Shown here: positions 20,187-28,261 of the stretch, in pieces
Layout: every line of letters begins with the position of its first letter
How positions within the stretch are numbered: position 1 is the stretch's first letter
From: Acidimicrobiales bacterium
Lineage (GTDB): Bacteria; Actinomycetota; Acidimicrobiia; Acidimicrobiales; Bog-793
Assembly (NCBI GenBank): GCA_035294085.1
Contig: DATGLP010000012.1
Location: 1-50,949 of the forward strand
Length of the DNA stretch: 50,949 nucleotides
Direction: 5' to 3'
The notes under the pieces: model-generated
Seen by the model: the letters and a program-made list of their open reading frames with translations, nothing else
What the model was told of the DNA's origin: nothing
The model's database searches: none
Position numbers and translations under genes: made by a program

Positions 20187-20923
20187 GCTCCGCACGCCGC
20201 CACCGCCTCGGCCACCGAGATCGCGCCGGTGAGGATGGCCCGCCCGACGATCGCTCCCGCCAGGCCACGCCCCCCCGCCCGCAGTGCAGCGAGGGCCTCG
20301 AGATCCGCGCGGGTCGCGATGCCGCCGGACGCGACGATCGGCAGCTCGCTCAGCGCGAGGGCGAGCCGGTAGCCCTCGAGGTCGGGGCCGCCGAGCGTGC
20401 CGTCCCGGGTGATGTCGGTCACGACCACCGCCCCGAGCGGCGCCGCGGCGAAGGCGGCGAGGGCCTCCTCGAGGGTCGTGGTCGTCGGCGTCTCCCACCC
20501 GTGCACGGCGAGCTCGCGCCGCCCGTCGCGGCGCCGGTGGTCGAGGCCGACGGCGATCCGCCCCGGCCAGCGCCGTGCGAGGTCCCAGACGAGCGCCGGG
20601 TCCTCGAGCGCGGCGCTCCCGAGCACCACCCGCCAGGCCCCGCCGCCGAGCAGCTCGGCCACGTCCCTGCGGCGACGTGCGCCGCCCGCGACCTGGACCG
20701 GCACCCCTGCCCGCGCGACGATCGCCTGCACGACCTCGCGGTTCACCGGCTCGCCGGTGCGGGCCGCGTCGAGGTCGACGACGTGCAGCGCCCGGGCGCC
20801 GGCGGCGACGAGGTCGAGCGCCCGCTCCAGCGGGTCGCCGAAGACCGTCTCGCGCGCGAACTCGCCCTGCTGCAGCCGCACCGCGCGGCCGCCGCGGATG
20901 TCGATCGCCGGCAGGCAGTCCAT
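20183..20923 (-). CDS. hisA: ProFAR isomerase
   Basis: HisA isomerises the ProFAR intermediate. The 246-aa barrel has the N-terminal [17 protein letters not shown] (catalytic Asp8), [47 protein letters not shown] with the second catalytic Asp, and [10 protein letters not shown]. Many actinobacteria have a dual-function HisA (PriA) that also replaces TrpF. A separate trpF is present here, so this copy is probably a dedicated HisA. It starts 10 bases after the hisH stop. Confidence 0.94.
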   Translation of the reverse strand: MDCLPAIDIRGGRAVRLQQGEFARETVFGDPLERALDLVAAGARALHVVDLDAARTGEPVNREVVQAIVARAGVPVQVAGGARRRRDVAELLGGGAWRVVLGSAALEDPALVWDLARRWPGRIAVGLDHRRRDGRRELAVHGWETPTTTTLEEALAAFAAAPLGAVVVTDITRDGTLGGPDLEGYRLALALSELPIVASGGIATRADLEALAALRAGGRGLAGAIVGRAILTGAISVAEAVAACGA

Positions 20924-20932
20924 CGATCGCCG

Positions 20933-21553
20933 CTAGGCGCCGCACGCGGCGACGAAGGCCGCGAGGAGCGCGAGCCCGGCCCTGCCGGACTTCTCGGGGT
21001 GGAACTGGGTGCCCCACAGCATCCCGTCCTCGATCGCGGCGACGACCTCGCCGCCGTACTCGCACGTGCCCGCCACGGCCGCCGCCGCGCGTCCCTCGGG
21101 GACGGGGGCGTAGGAGTGCACGAAGTAGAACCACGGCGGCGACGCGAACGGCCGGAACATCGCGGGGGACGTCCCCGGCGCCACGACGACCTCGTTCCAC
21201 TGCATCTGGGGCAGCTTCTCGCGCCCGTCGAGCCGCCGGACGACCCCCTCGAGGAGGCCGAGGCCGGGGGTGGCCGGGCTCTCCTCGGAGCCTTCGAAGA
21301 GGAGCTGGAAGCCGACGCACACGCCGAGGAAGGGCCGTCCGGACCCGACGGCGTGCCGGACGGCCGCGTCGAGGCCGCTGCGCCGCATCGCCGCGGCGCA
21401 GGCACCGAAGTCCCCCACCCCGGGCAGGACCACGCCGGCCGCTCCCTCGACCTCCTCCGGGGTCGTGACGAGGCGCGCCGGCGCGCCGAGGTGGACGAGG
21501 GCCTTGTGGGCCGAGCGGAGGTTGCCGATGCCGTAGTCGAGCACGGCGATCAC
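20933..21553 (-). CDS. hisH: Imidazole glycerol phosphate synthase, glutaminase subunit
   Basis: HisH releases ammonia from glutamine for HisF. The 206-aa class I glutamine amidotransferase has [28 protein letters not shown], the nucleophile cysteine in [16 protein letters not shown] (Cys79), the HSYAP segment and the catalytic His-Glu pair in TQFHPEKSG. The GTG start overlaps the hisB stop (GTGA). Confidence 0.96.
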   Translation of the reverse strand: MIAVLDYGIGNLRSAHKALVHLGAPARLVTTPEEVEGAAGVVLPGVGDFGACAAAMRRSGLDAAVRHAVGSGRPFLGVCVGFQLLFEGSEESPATPGLGLLEGVVRRLDGREKLPQMQWNEVVVAPGTSPAMFRPFASPPWFYFVHSYAPVPEGRAAAAVAGTCEYGGEVVAAIEDGMLWGTQFHPEKSGRAGLALLAAFVAACGA

Positions 21554-22194
21554 GGCGAGAGCACCCCCTTCGTCGACGGCACGTCCTCCCCCTCGAGGGC
21601 GACGGCGTCGCGCAGCGCCCGCGCGACCCCCTTGAAGCTCGCCTCGAGGATGTGGTGCGCGTTGCGCCCGTGGCGCAGGCCGAGGTGCAGCGTGACGCCC
21701 GCCGCCGTGACGAAGGCGCGCCAGAACTCCTCGGCGAGCTGGGGCTCGAAGCCCGGCGAGCCGAGCGGCGCGGCGTCGGGGGGGACGGGCACGTCGTAGC
21801 GGAGGTACGGCCGCCCCGACACGTCGAGCGCCACGTCGACGAGGGCCTCGTCGAGGGGCACCGAGATCGACGCGAAGCGCCGGATGCCGGCCTTCGCGCC
21901 GAGCGCGCGCCCGACGGCGGTCCCGAGGGCGATCCCGGTGTCCTCCACGCTGTGGTGGGCGTCGACCTCGAGGTCGCCACGCGCCTCGACGCGCAGGTCG
22001 AAGCCGGCGTGGCGCGCGAGCTGGCTCAGCATGTGGTCGAAGAACGGCAGACCGGTGCGGACCTCGGCGCGCCCGGAACCGTCGAGCACAACCTCGGCTC
22101 GCACCTCGGTCTCCTTCGTCGCACGCTGCTCGGACCCTCGTCGGGCCGCCTGCGCCGCGCCTCGATCCACCGCCCGGACCTCCTCCTCGCCCAC
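21550..22194 (-). CDS. hisB: Imidazoleglycerol-phosphate dehydratase
   Basis: HisB removes water from imidazoleglycerol phosphate, using two manganese ions. The 214-aa monofunctional enzyme has [35 protein letters not shown] and [24 protein letters not shown], whose histidines and glutamates bind the metals. The first 25 residues are a poorly conserved charged extension. The GTG start has a good ribosome-binding site (GGGAGG, 5 bases away) and lies 33 bp after hisC, one of the few gaps in the operon. No phosphatase domain is fused. Confidence 0.95.
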   Translation of the reverse strand: MGEEEVRAVDRGAAQAARRGSEQRATKETEVRAEVVLDGSGRAEVRTGLPFFDHMLSQLARHAGFDLRVEARGDLEVDAHHSVEDTGIALGTAVGRALGAKAGIRRFASISVPLDEALVDVALDVSGRPYLRYDVPVPPDAAPLGSPGFEPQLAEEFWRAFVTAAGVTLHLGLRHGRNAHHILEASFKGVARALRDAVALEGEDVPSTKGVLSP

Positions 22195-22227
22195 GTAAGC
22201 CTCCCAGATCCGCGGGGCGCGGCACGT

Positions 22228-23301
22228 TCAGGCGAGCGCGGCCGCGAGCCCCGCGAGGAACGCGTCGTTCTCGGCCGGCGTGCCGACCGTGACGCGCAGG
22301 AAGCCCGCGAGCCGGGGCCAGCTCGAGACGTCGCGCACGAGGATCGACCGGTCCACGAGGGCCTGCCAGACGCTGCGGGCGTCCCGGTCGCGCACCCGGA
22401 AGAGGATGAAGTTGGCGTCCGACGGCACCACCTCGAGCCCGAGGTCGACGAGCCTCGCGGCGAGCCTGCCGCGCTCGTCGACGAGCCGGGCGACGCGCGC
22501 GTGCATCTCCTGCTCGAAGTCGAGCGCCAGCCGGCCGGCGACCTGCTTGACGGCGTCGAGGTGGTACGGGAGGGCCACCTGCTCCAAGGCGGCCACGACC
22601 GACTCGTCGGCGAGCGCGTAGCCGAGGCGGAGCCCGGCGAGGGACCAGGTCTTCGAGAACGTGCGCACCACGACGAGGTGCGGGTTCGATGCGAGCAGGT
22701 CGACCGCCGACCAGGGCGCGAACTGACCGTAGGCCTCGTCGACGACGACGAGGCCCGGTGCCGCGGCGAGCGCCGCCTCCACGGTCGCGCGCGGCTCCAG
22801 GCGGCCGGTCGGATTGTTCGGCGAGCAGAGGAAGGTGACCGCCGGGGCCGGCTCGGCCCCGAGGACCCGGGCGAGCTCCCGCTCGGTGACGAGGAAGTCC
22901 TCCCCTCGCTCCCCCGTCGCGAGGGCGGTCCCCGTGATGCGGGCGATGTGCGAGTGCAGGGCGTAGGTCGGCTCGAAGACGGCCGCGCAGCGCCCGGCGC
23001 CCGCGTACGCGAGGAGGATCGACTGGATCACCTCGTTCGAGCCGTTGGCGCAGAAGACCTGTCCTGGCTCGAGACCGTGCGCAGCTGCCAGCCGGGCGCG
23101 CAGGGCGCGCGCGCCTCGGTCCGGGTACCGGTGGAGCTCGAGGCGCCCGAGCTCGGCCGCGAGCGCCGCGACGAAGGCTCGCGGCGGCGGCTCGGGCGCC
23201 TCGTTCGTGTTCAGGCGCACCGCCACCTCGAGCTGGGGCGAGTGGTACCCGGGCAGCAGGGCGAGGTCCGGGCGCGGAGCGCCGCGTCGGGTCTCGCTCA
23301 A
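22228..23301 (-). CDS. hisC: Histidinol-phosphate aminotransferase, TTG start
   Basis: HisC is a PLP-dependent class I/II aminotransferase that forms histidinol phosphate. The 357-aa protein has VRLNTNEAPEPPP, the NGSNEVIQ loop, CSPNNPTGRL, VVDEAYGQF, the PLP lysine in TFSKTWSLAGLRLGYA and VPSDANFILFR. The frame opens with TTG at 23301, which overlaps the hisD stop as TTGA and gives a normal N-terminus. No ATG or GTG lies nearby in frame. Confidence 0.94.
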   Translation of the reverse strand: MSETRRGAPRPDLALLPGYHSPQLEVAVRLNTNEAPEPPPRAFVAALAAELGRLELHRYPDRGARALRARLAAAHGLEPGQVFCANGSNEVIQSILLAYAGAGRCAAVFEPTYALHSHIARITGTALATGERGEDFLVTERELARVLGAEPAPAVTFLCSPNNPTGRLEPRATVEAALAAAPGLVVVDEAYGQFAPWSAVDLLASNPHLVVVRTFSKTWSLAGLRLGYALADESVVAALEQVALPYHLDAVKQVAGRLALDFEQEMHARVARLVDERGRLAARLVDLGLEVVPSDANFILFRVRDRDARSVWQALVDRSILVRDVSSWPRLAGFLRVTVGTPAENDAFLAGLAAALA

Positions 23302-24599
23302 CGAGCACCCCAGGTCGCCCTGCCCGCGCGCAGGCGGACCGACTCGGCGTGCGCGGGCAGCCCCTCGGCCGTGGCGAGCGCGGCGACGTGGCGCCACGCA
23401 CCCTCCATCCCCTCCGTCGAGACCTCGATCACGTGGGCGCGCCGCACGAAGTCCTCCACCCCGAGCGCGCTCGCGAAGCGCGCCGTCGCGAAGGTGGGCA
23501 GCACGTGGCTCGGCCCGGCGAGGTAGTCGCCGATCGAGGCCGGCGCGAGCGGGCCGAGGAAGACGGCCCCCGCGTGGCGCACGAGCGGCACGAGGGCCTC
23601 CGGGTCGGCCGTCAGCAGCTCGAGGTGCTCCGGCGCGATCGCGTTCGCCACGGCGAGCGCCTCCTCCGGGCCGTCGACGAGGACGGCGTAGCCCCCCTGG
23701 GCGAGGGTGGCGCTCGTCTCCTCGCCACGCGGCGAGGCGGCGACGAGGCGGGCGACGGCGTCGCGCACGGCTGCCGCCACCGCCGGCGACCAGGTGACGA
23801 GCCACGCCAGCCCGTCGGGACCGTGCTCTGCCTGCACGACGAGGTCGATCGCCGCGTAGTCGACCGGCGTCGATGCGTCCGCCACGACGACGACCTCCGA
23901 GGGACCGGCGAAGGCGGCGGGCACGCCGACCACCCCGCGTACCTCCCGCTGCGCGATCGAGACCCAGCGCGACCCCGGACCGACGACGACGTCGACCTTC
24001 GCGATCGACTCCGTGCCGTACGCCATCGCCCCGATGGCCTGGGCGCCGCCGACACGGTAGACCTCGTCGACGCCCGCGATCGCGGCGGCGGCGAGCAGCT
24101 CGTCCGCGACGCTGCCGTCGGGCGAGGGGGGCACGCAGCACGCGATGGCGCCCACGCCCGCGACTCTCGCCGGCACCGCGGTCATGAGCACGCTCGAGGG
24201 GTACTTCGCCCGGCCGCCCGGCGCGTAGACGCCGACGCGCTCGACGGGCAGGTCGAGCCGCCGGACCGTGATGCCGGCGCGGCGGAACGGGGGCGGCGGC
24301 GACGGCCGGTGCTCGTGGAAGGAGGCCACGGCGTCGCGCGCCGCTTCGAGCGCGAGGCGGAGGTCCGGGTCGATCCGGGACGGCGCCGCGGCGACGGCGG
24401 CGTCGTCGACGCGCAGCTCGTCGAGGCGCACGCCGTCGAAGGCGAGCGTGTACTCGCGCAGCGCGGCGTCACCGCGCGCCCGCACGCCGGCGAGGATCTC
24501 GCGCACCGCGGCCACCGGCTCCGCCCCGCCGAGGTCCGGACGCGGCAGCTCGATGGCCGATCCGGGTGGCCTGCCCCGCAGGTCCAGCGTGCGCAGCAT
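23298..24599 (-). CDS. hisD: Histidinol dehydrogenase
   Basis: HisD oxidises histidinol to histidine in two NAD-dependent steps with a bound zinc. The 433-aa protein carries the VERVGVYAPGGRAKYPSSVLM segment, GGAQAIGAMAYGTESI, and GPSEVVVVADASTPVDYAA followed by DLVVQAEHGPDG with the zinc-binding Gln/His. FVRRAHVIEVS lies near the C-terminus. First gene of the his unit; a TACGCT -10 element 7 bases upstream of the ATG suggests a leaderless or nearly leaderless message. Confidence 0.96.
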   Translation of the reverse strand: MLRTLDLRGRPPGSAIELPRPDLGGAEPVAAVREILAGVRARGDAALREYTLAFDGVRLDELRVDDAAVAAAPSRIDPDLRLALEAARDAVASFHEHRPSPPPPFRRAGITVRRLDLPVERVGVYAPGGRAKYPSSVLMTAVPARVAGVGAIACCVPPSPDGSVADELLAAAAIAGVDEVYRVGGAQAIGAMAYGTESIAKVDVVVGPGSRWVSIAQREVRGVVGVPAAFAGPSEVVVVADASTPVDYAAIDLVVQAEHGPDGLAWLVTWSPAVAAAVRDAVARLVAASPRGEETSATLAQGGYAVLVDGPEEALAVANAIAPEHLELLTADPEALVPLVRHAGAVFLGPLAPASIGDYLAGPSHVLPTFATARFASALGVEDFVRRAHVIEVSTEGMEGAWRHVAALATAEGLPAHAESVRLRAGRATWGAR

Positions 24600-24606
24600 G
24601 GCCGGC

Positions 24607-24612
24607 AGCGTA
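24607..24612 (-). promoter_or_regulatory. -10 element for hisD (his-trpE operon promoter)
   Basis: TACGCT (TANNNT) reads on the minus strand, and its last base is 7 bases before the hisD ATG. No convincing -35 hexamer is seen. The plus-strand small gene starts at 24660, so this short gap carries both promoters. Confidence 0.45.
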
Positions 24613-24659
24613 GCGAAGGCGAGCGGCGCGCCCGGCCCGAGCTCGGCAAGGATGGTGGC

Positions 24660-24851
24660 GTGGCGACCGACCGCTCCGAGCTCTCCTCCCTCGCTGCCCT
24701 CCTCGACCAGGTCACGACGAGGATCGCGGCCATCGCGCAGGACGCGGCCGGCCGCCGGGACGACAGCCTCGCGGGGGAGCTCTTCGTCATCGAGCGCTCC
24801 CTCTCGGCGGCCGGCCGCCGCCTCGAGCGCCTCGTCAGCCCGAGACGCTGA
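24660..24851 (+). CDS. Small hypothetical protein (63 aa)
   Basis: This short frame starts with GTG, preceded by AAGGA 8 bases upstream. Its sequence is predicted to be mostly helical: SSLAALLDQVTTRIAAIAQD and an SLAGELFVIERSLSAAGRRL segment with heptad-like hydrophobic spacing, ending RLVSPRR. It has no transmembrane segment or signal peptide. Its last 17 bases overlap the 3' end of nth on the other strand. I do not recognise a family. Codon composition matches real genes here, and it fills an otherwise empty divergent gap. Confidence 0.6.
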   Translation: MATDRSELSSLAALLDQVTTRIAAIAQDAAGRRDDSLAGELFVIERSLSAAGRRLERLVSPRR

Positions 24852-25533
24852 CGCGCCGGGCGGCGGGAGGGGGTCGCGGGTCGACCCGGCCGGCCGACGG
24901 GCACAGGTCCGCCAGGACGCACGCGTCGCAGCGAGGGCGCCGCGCGCTGCAGACGCGCCGGCCGTGGAGGATGAGCCGGAGGCTGAAGGCGCCCCACTGC
25001 GCCTCCGGCAGCAGGCCGCACAGGTCGGACTCGATGCGCTCGGGGTCCTCCGACGTCGTGAGCCCGAGCCGGCGTGCCAGCCTCCTGACGTGCGTGTCGA
25101 CGGGCAGGCCGGGCAGGCCGAAGGCGACCGACCGCACGACGTTGCCGGTCTTGCGCCCGACGCCCGGCAGCGTGACGAGGTCGGCGAGGTCGGTCGGCAC
25201 CTCGCCCCCGAAGCGCTCGACGAGGCCGCGCGCCATGCCGGTGAGGCTCGCCGCCTTCGCCCGGTAGAAGCCCGTCGGCCGGATGATCGCCTCGAGCGCC
25301 TCGGGCGGCGCGCCGGCGAGGTCAGCCGGCTCGGGGTAGCGAGCGAGCAGCTCGGGGAGGACTGCGTTCACCCGCTCATCCGTGCACTGCGCCGAGAGGA
25401 TCGTCGCGACGAGCAGCTCGTAGGCGTTCGCGTGGCGCAGGGCGCACAGCTGCGTCGCGCTGCCCGGGTACTCCTTCTCCAGCCGAGCGGCGATCTCGAG
25501 CGCGCGCCGCTCGAGCGAGCCGGGGGACGCCAC
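24835..25533 (-). CDS. nth: Endonuclease III
   Basis: Nth is a DNA glycosylase/AP lyase that removes oxidised pyrimidines. The protein (232 aa from this start) has the helix-hairpin-helix LPGVGRKTGNVV with the catalytic lysine, the catalytic Asp in PVDTHVRRLARRLG, and four iron-sulfur cysteines in C-x6-C-x2-C-x5-C spacing (CSARRPRCDACVLADLC). A TAGGCT -10 element ends 6 bases before the GTG at 25533, so that start is preferred over the GTG two codons upstream (25539). Confidence 0.95.
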   Translation of the reverse strand: MASPGSLERRALEIAARLEKEYPGSATQLCALRHANAYELLVATILSAQCTDERVNAVLPELLARYPEPADLAGAPPEALEAIIRPTGFYRAKAASLTGMARGLVERFGGEVPTDLADLVTLPGVGRKTGNVVRSVAFGLPGLPVDTHVRRLARRLGLTTSEDPERIESDLCGLLPEAQWGAFSLRLILHGRRVCSARRPRCDACVLADLCPSAGRVDPRPPPAARRVSVSG

Positions 25534-25539
25534 CTCCAC

Positions 25540-25545
25540 AGCCTA
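25540..25545 (-). promoter_or_regulatory. -10 element for leaderless nth
   Basis: TAGGCT reads on the minus strand and is followed by GTGGAG and then the GTG start at 25533. It faces the mshD -10 element on the plus strand, so the 41-bp divergent gap holds two compact promoters. Confidence 0.45.
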
Positions 25546-25574
25546 CGGCCGCTCGCCCACGTCGCGCTCGTGCC

Positions 25575-25580
25575 TAGCCT
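25575..25580 (+). promoter_or_regulatory. -10 element for leaderless mshD
   Basis: TAGCCT is followed by exactly 6 bases (CTTGCC) and the mshD ATG at 25587. No Shine-Dalgarno sequence is present, consistent with a leaderless message. Confidence 0.5.
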
Positions 25581-25586
25581 CTTGCC

Positions 25587-26507
25587 ATGCACCACGTCGA
25601 GGTGAAGCGCCGGATGGGCGAGGACGATCTCGCGGCGATCGCCGCCCTGGCGAACGCGGCCGAGCGGTTCGACCACCACGCCGCCCTCGGCGAGCACAAG
25701 TGGCTCGACCTCGTCCACGGCGGGCGCGAGGGCTTCGCGGGATTCGTCGCGCGCGAGCAGGACCACGGCCAGCTCGTCGGCTACGCCCAGCTCTCCCGAG
25801 GCACGGCCACCTGGGGGCTCGAGGTGGTCGTCCACCCCGCCTGGCGGGACCCGAAGGGCGAGGTCCAGCGCGCCCTCGTCGCGGAGGCGCTCGCCGAGGT
25901 CGCGCGGCAGGGGGGCGGCCACGTCCACCTGTGGGTCCCCAAGCCCACCGAGGCCGACGACCTCGTCGCGGCCGAGCTCGGGCTCGCGCGGGGCCGGGAG
26001 CTCCTCCAGCTGCGACGGCGCCTCCCCCTCGAGGGAGCCATCGCCGCGATCCCCCCCGTCGCGACCCGGCCCTTCCGGCCCGGCGTGGACGACGTCGCGT
26101 GGCTGGCGCTGAACAACCGCGCCTTTCGCGCCCACCCCGAGCAGGGTGCCTGGGACGCGTCGACCCTGGCACGCCGCATGGCCCAGCCCTGGTTCGACCC
26201 CGCCGGCTTCCTGCTGCACGAGGAGGCGGGCGAGCTCGTCGCCTTCTGCTGGACCAAGGTGCACCCGGGCGACCCCCCGGCAGGGGAGATCTACGTGATC
26301 GGCGTCGACCCCGCACACGCCGGCCGCGGCCTGGGCACCGGCGTGCTTCGCGCCGGACTCGCCCACCTCGAGGCGCTCGGCCTCCCCCAGGCGATGCTCT
26401 ACGTCGACGCCGACAACGTCGCCGCGCTCGGCCTCTACCGCCGGTTCGGGTTCCGCGTCCACCACCACGACCGGGCCTACGTCGTCGACGTGGCGCGGGG
26501 ACCGTGA
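25587..26507 (+). CDS. mshD: Mycothiol synthase (MshD)
   Basis: MshD acetylates the cysteine of Cys-GlcN-inositol, the last step of mycothiol synthesis in actinobacteria. The 306-aa protein is a double GNAT: a degenerate N-terminal half and an active C-terminal half with NNRAFRAHPEQGAWD, a family signature, then GEIYVIGVDPAHAGRGLGTG (acetyl-CoA loop) and LYVDADNVAALGLYRRFGF. Length is normal. It is followed by rlmN through a GTGA overlap. Its presence is good evidence for an actinobacterial host. Confidence 0.94.
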   Translation: MHHVEVKRRMGEDDLAAIAALANAAERFDHHAALGEHKWLDLVHGGREGFAGFVAREQDHGQLVGYAQLSRGTATWGLEVVVHPAWRDPKGEVQRALVAEALAEVARQGGGHVHLWVPKPTEADDLVAAELGLARGRELLQLRRRLPLEGAIAAIPPVATRPFRPGVDDVAWLALNNRAFRAHPEQGAWDASTLARRMAQPWFDPAGFLLHEEAGELVAFCWTKVHPGDPPAGEIYVIGVDPAHAGRGLGTGVLRAGLAHLEALGLPQAMLYVDADNVAALGLYRRFGFRVHHHDRAYVVDVARGP

Positions 26508-27601
26508 GCCGCTACGACCTCGACGAGCGGGAGCTCGCTCGCCTCCTCGACGGCGAGCCGCCCTATCGCGTCGCCCAGGTCGTCCACGGCCTGTACCGGC
26601 GACTTGCCGAGCCGGCCGAGCTCACCGACCTCCCGAAGTCGCTGCGCGCTCGCCTCGCGGCGGCACCCGAGCTCGCTCCCGCGCTGGCCGTCGTGCGCGA
26701 GGCTCGCGCCGAGGGTGGCCAGACGCTCAAGTGGCTCTTCTCGCTCGCCGACGGCGCCCGGATCGAGACGGTGCTCCTCCACGCGCCGTCGCGTTCCACG
26801 GTCTGCGTCTCGTCCCAGGCGGGCTGCGCCATGGCGTGCACCTTCTGCGCGACCGGCCAGGCCGGCTACGAGCGCCAGCTGACGGCAGGCGAGATCCTCG
26901 AGCAGATCGTCCGCGCCGCCCGAGCGGCCGCCGCGGGAGGCAGGCGCCTCGACCACGTCGTCTTCATGGGGATGGGCGAGCCGCTCGCCAACTTCGATGC
27001 CGTCTGGGACGCGACGAGCCGCGCCGTCCGGCACCTCGGCCTCAGCGCGCGCCACATCACGATCTCGACCGTGGGTGTCGTCCCGGGCATCCGACGTCTC
27101 GCCGAGGCGGCGCTGCCCGTCAACCTCGCCGTGTCCCTCCACGCCGCGAACGACGAGCTTCGCGACCGGCTCGTGCCTCTGAACCGGCGCTACCCGCTCG
27201 CCGCGCTGCGAGCTGCCTGCGAGGAGTACCTCGCTCGGCGCAGGCGGCGGATCTCCTTCGAGTGGGCGCTCATCGACGGCGTCAACGACGCTGGGGCGGA
27301 CGCCGCGCAGCTCGCGCGCCTCGCGGGGCCGCTGCGCGCCCACGTCAACCTGATCCCGTTGAACCCGACCGCCTCGGGCGCGGCCGGCGGCCTCGCCCCG
27401 AGCCCGCCCGCTCGGGTGCGGGCCTTTCGCCGCGCCCTCGAGGAACTCGGCGTCAACGCGACCATCCGGCGCACGCGCGGCCGCGAGATCGATGCGGCGT
27501 GCGGGCAGCTCGCTGCCCGCGCGCCGACGCCGCGTCGCGATGCGCCCGGCGCGCGCACGGGCGGGAGGTCACGCCCCGCTCGCACCGAAGCGTCCGGGTG
27601 A
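26504..27601 (+). CDS. rlmN: 23S rRNA (A2503-C2) / tRNA (A37-C2) methyltransferase
   Basis: RlmN is a radical SAM enzyme that adds a methyl group to C2 of adenine in 23S rRNA and some tRNAs. The 365-aa protein has the N-terminal RNA-binding region (YRVAQVVHGLYRR), the cluster motif CAMACTFC (Cys108, 112, 115), VVFMGMGEPLANFDAVW, NLAVSLHAANDELR, and the methyl-carrying cysteine near the C-terminus in EIDAACGQL. A low-complexity arginine/proline tail of about 27 residues follows. The GTG start overlaps the mshD stop (GTGA). Confidence 0.95.
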   Translation: MSRYDLDERELARLLDGEPPYRVAQVVHGLYRRLAEPAELTDLPKSLRARLAAAPELAPALAVVREARAEGGQTLKWLFSLADGARIETVLLHAPSRSTVCVSSQAGCAMACTFCATGQAGYERQLTAGEILEQIVRAARAAAAGGRRLDHVVFMGMGEPLANFDAVWDATSRAVRHLGLSARHITISTVGVVPGIRRLAEAALPVNLAVSLHAANDELRDRLVPLNRRYPLAALRAACEEYLARRRRRISFEWALIDGVNDAGADAAQLARLAGPLRAHVNLIPLNPTASGAAGGLAPSPPARVRAFRRALEELGVNATIRRTRGREIDAACGQLAARAPTPRRDAPGARTGGRSRPARTEASG

Positions 27602-27677
27602 CGCGTCACCCGGAGGCCCAGCCGAGCGCTCGTCCCTCGGGACCCGCCCGAGCCACCGACGCCGAGCGCTCTCGCCG

Positions 27678-27700
27678 GGGAGGCCGCGAGGCGGCCTCCC
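27678..27700. terminator. Bidirectional hairpin terminator
   Basis: A perfect 10-bp stem (GGGAGGCCGC / GCGGCCTCCC) with a GAG loop sits between the convergent rlmN (plus) and the small membrane-protein gene (minus). It lacks a T tract, as is usual in high-GC actinobacteria, and can serve both strands. Confidence 0.7.
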
Positions 27701-27711
27701 GTGCGCTCCGG

Positions 27712-28047
27712 TCAGGCGACCCGTCGCAGCTCGGTCCGCTCGAGCTGCTCGGCCTGGTCGTCGAACTTCCGGTGCAGCCCGAAGAAGAACCCGAGCAGCG
27801 AGTAGGCGAGCAGGGCAGCGCCGCCGAGCGCGACGCCCGTCAGCGTGACGCCGACCCACGCGTAGCGCAGGTGTGCGATGTCCCAGCCCGTCCACATGTT
27901 GAAGTTCGCGAGCCAAGCCAGGGCCACGCCCCAGCCGCCGGCGACGAACGCACGGCCCTCGCGTACCCGGCGGTAGAGGCGCTCGCCGAGCATCGTCAGG
28001 GCCATGACGCCGAAGGCGAGGAACAGGAATCCTGCGAAGAAGTGCAT
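27712..28047 (-). CDS. Small membrane protein of unknown function (111 aa)
   Basis: The protein starts MHFFAGFLFLAFGVMALTML and has three predicted membrane helices (about residues 3-18, 36-53 and 62-86, the last rich in Gly/Ala/Leu), with a charged loop RRVREGRAF and a hydrophilic tail (HRKFDDQAEQLERTELRRV). The ATG at 28047 has a strong ribosome-binding site (GGAAGGAGGG). A longer frame upstream is low-complexity and rejected. I do not recognise a family; the gene stands alone. Confidence 0.75.
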   Translation of the reverse strand: MHFFAGFLFLAFGVMALTMLGERLYRRVREGRAFVAGGWGVALAWLANFNMWTGWDIAHLRYAWVGVTLTGVALGGAALLAYSLLGFFFGLHRKFDDQAEQLERTELRRVA

Positions 28048-28261
28048 AGCCCTCCTTCCTGCAGAGCCAGTTCGTCCAACTGACCTACCTGCATGGTACC
28101 GAGCGGTTGCCGAGAACCGATCGGACGCGCCGGCCCCGCCACCGGCGTCGCGACGGTCGGCGCTGCCGACGCCCGCGCTCGCGACCGGCCAGTGCCCGCG
28201 CCGGCGCGCCGGCGCCGCTCGGGTGCTTGACCGGCACGCGCCGGTACGCGACGGTCGGGCG

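Noticed and set aside
20183-20923. HisA as a dual HisA/TrpF enzyme (PriA)
   Set aside because: A normal trpF is present in the same window, so dual function is not required; sequence alone gives no reason to assign it.
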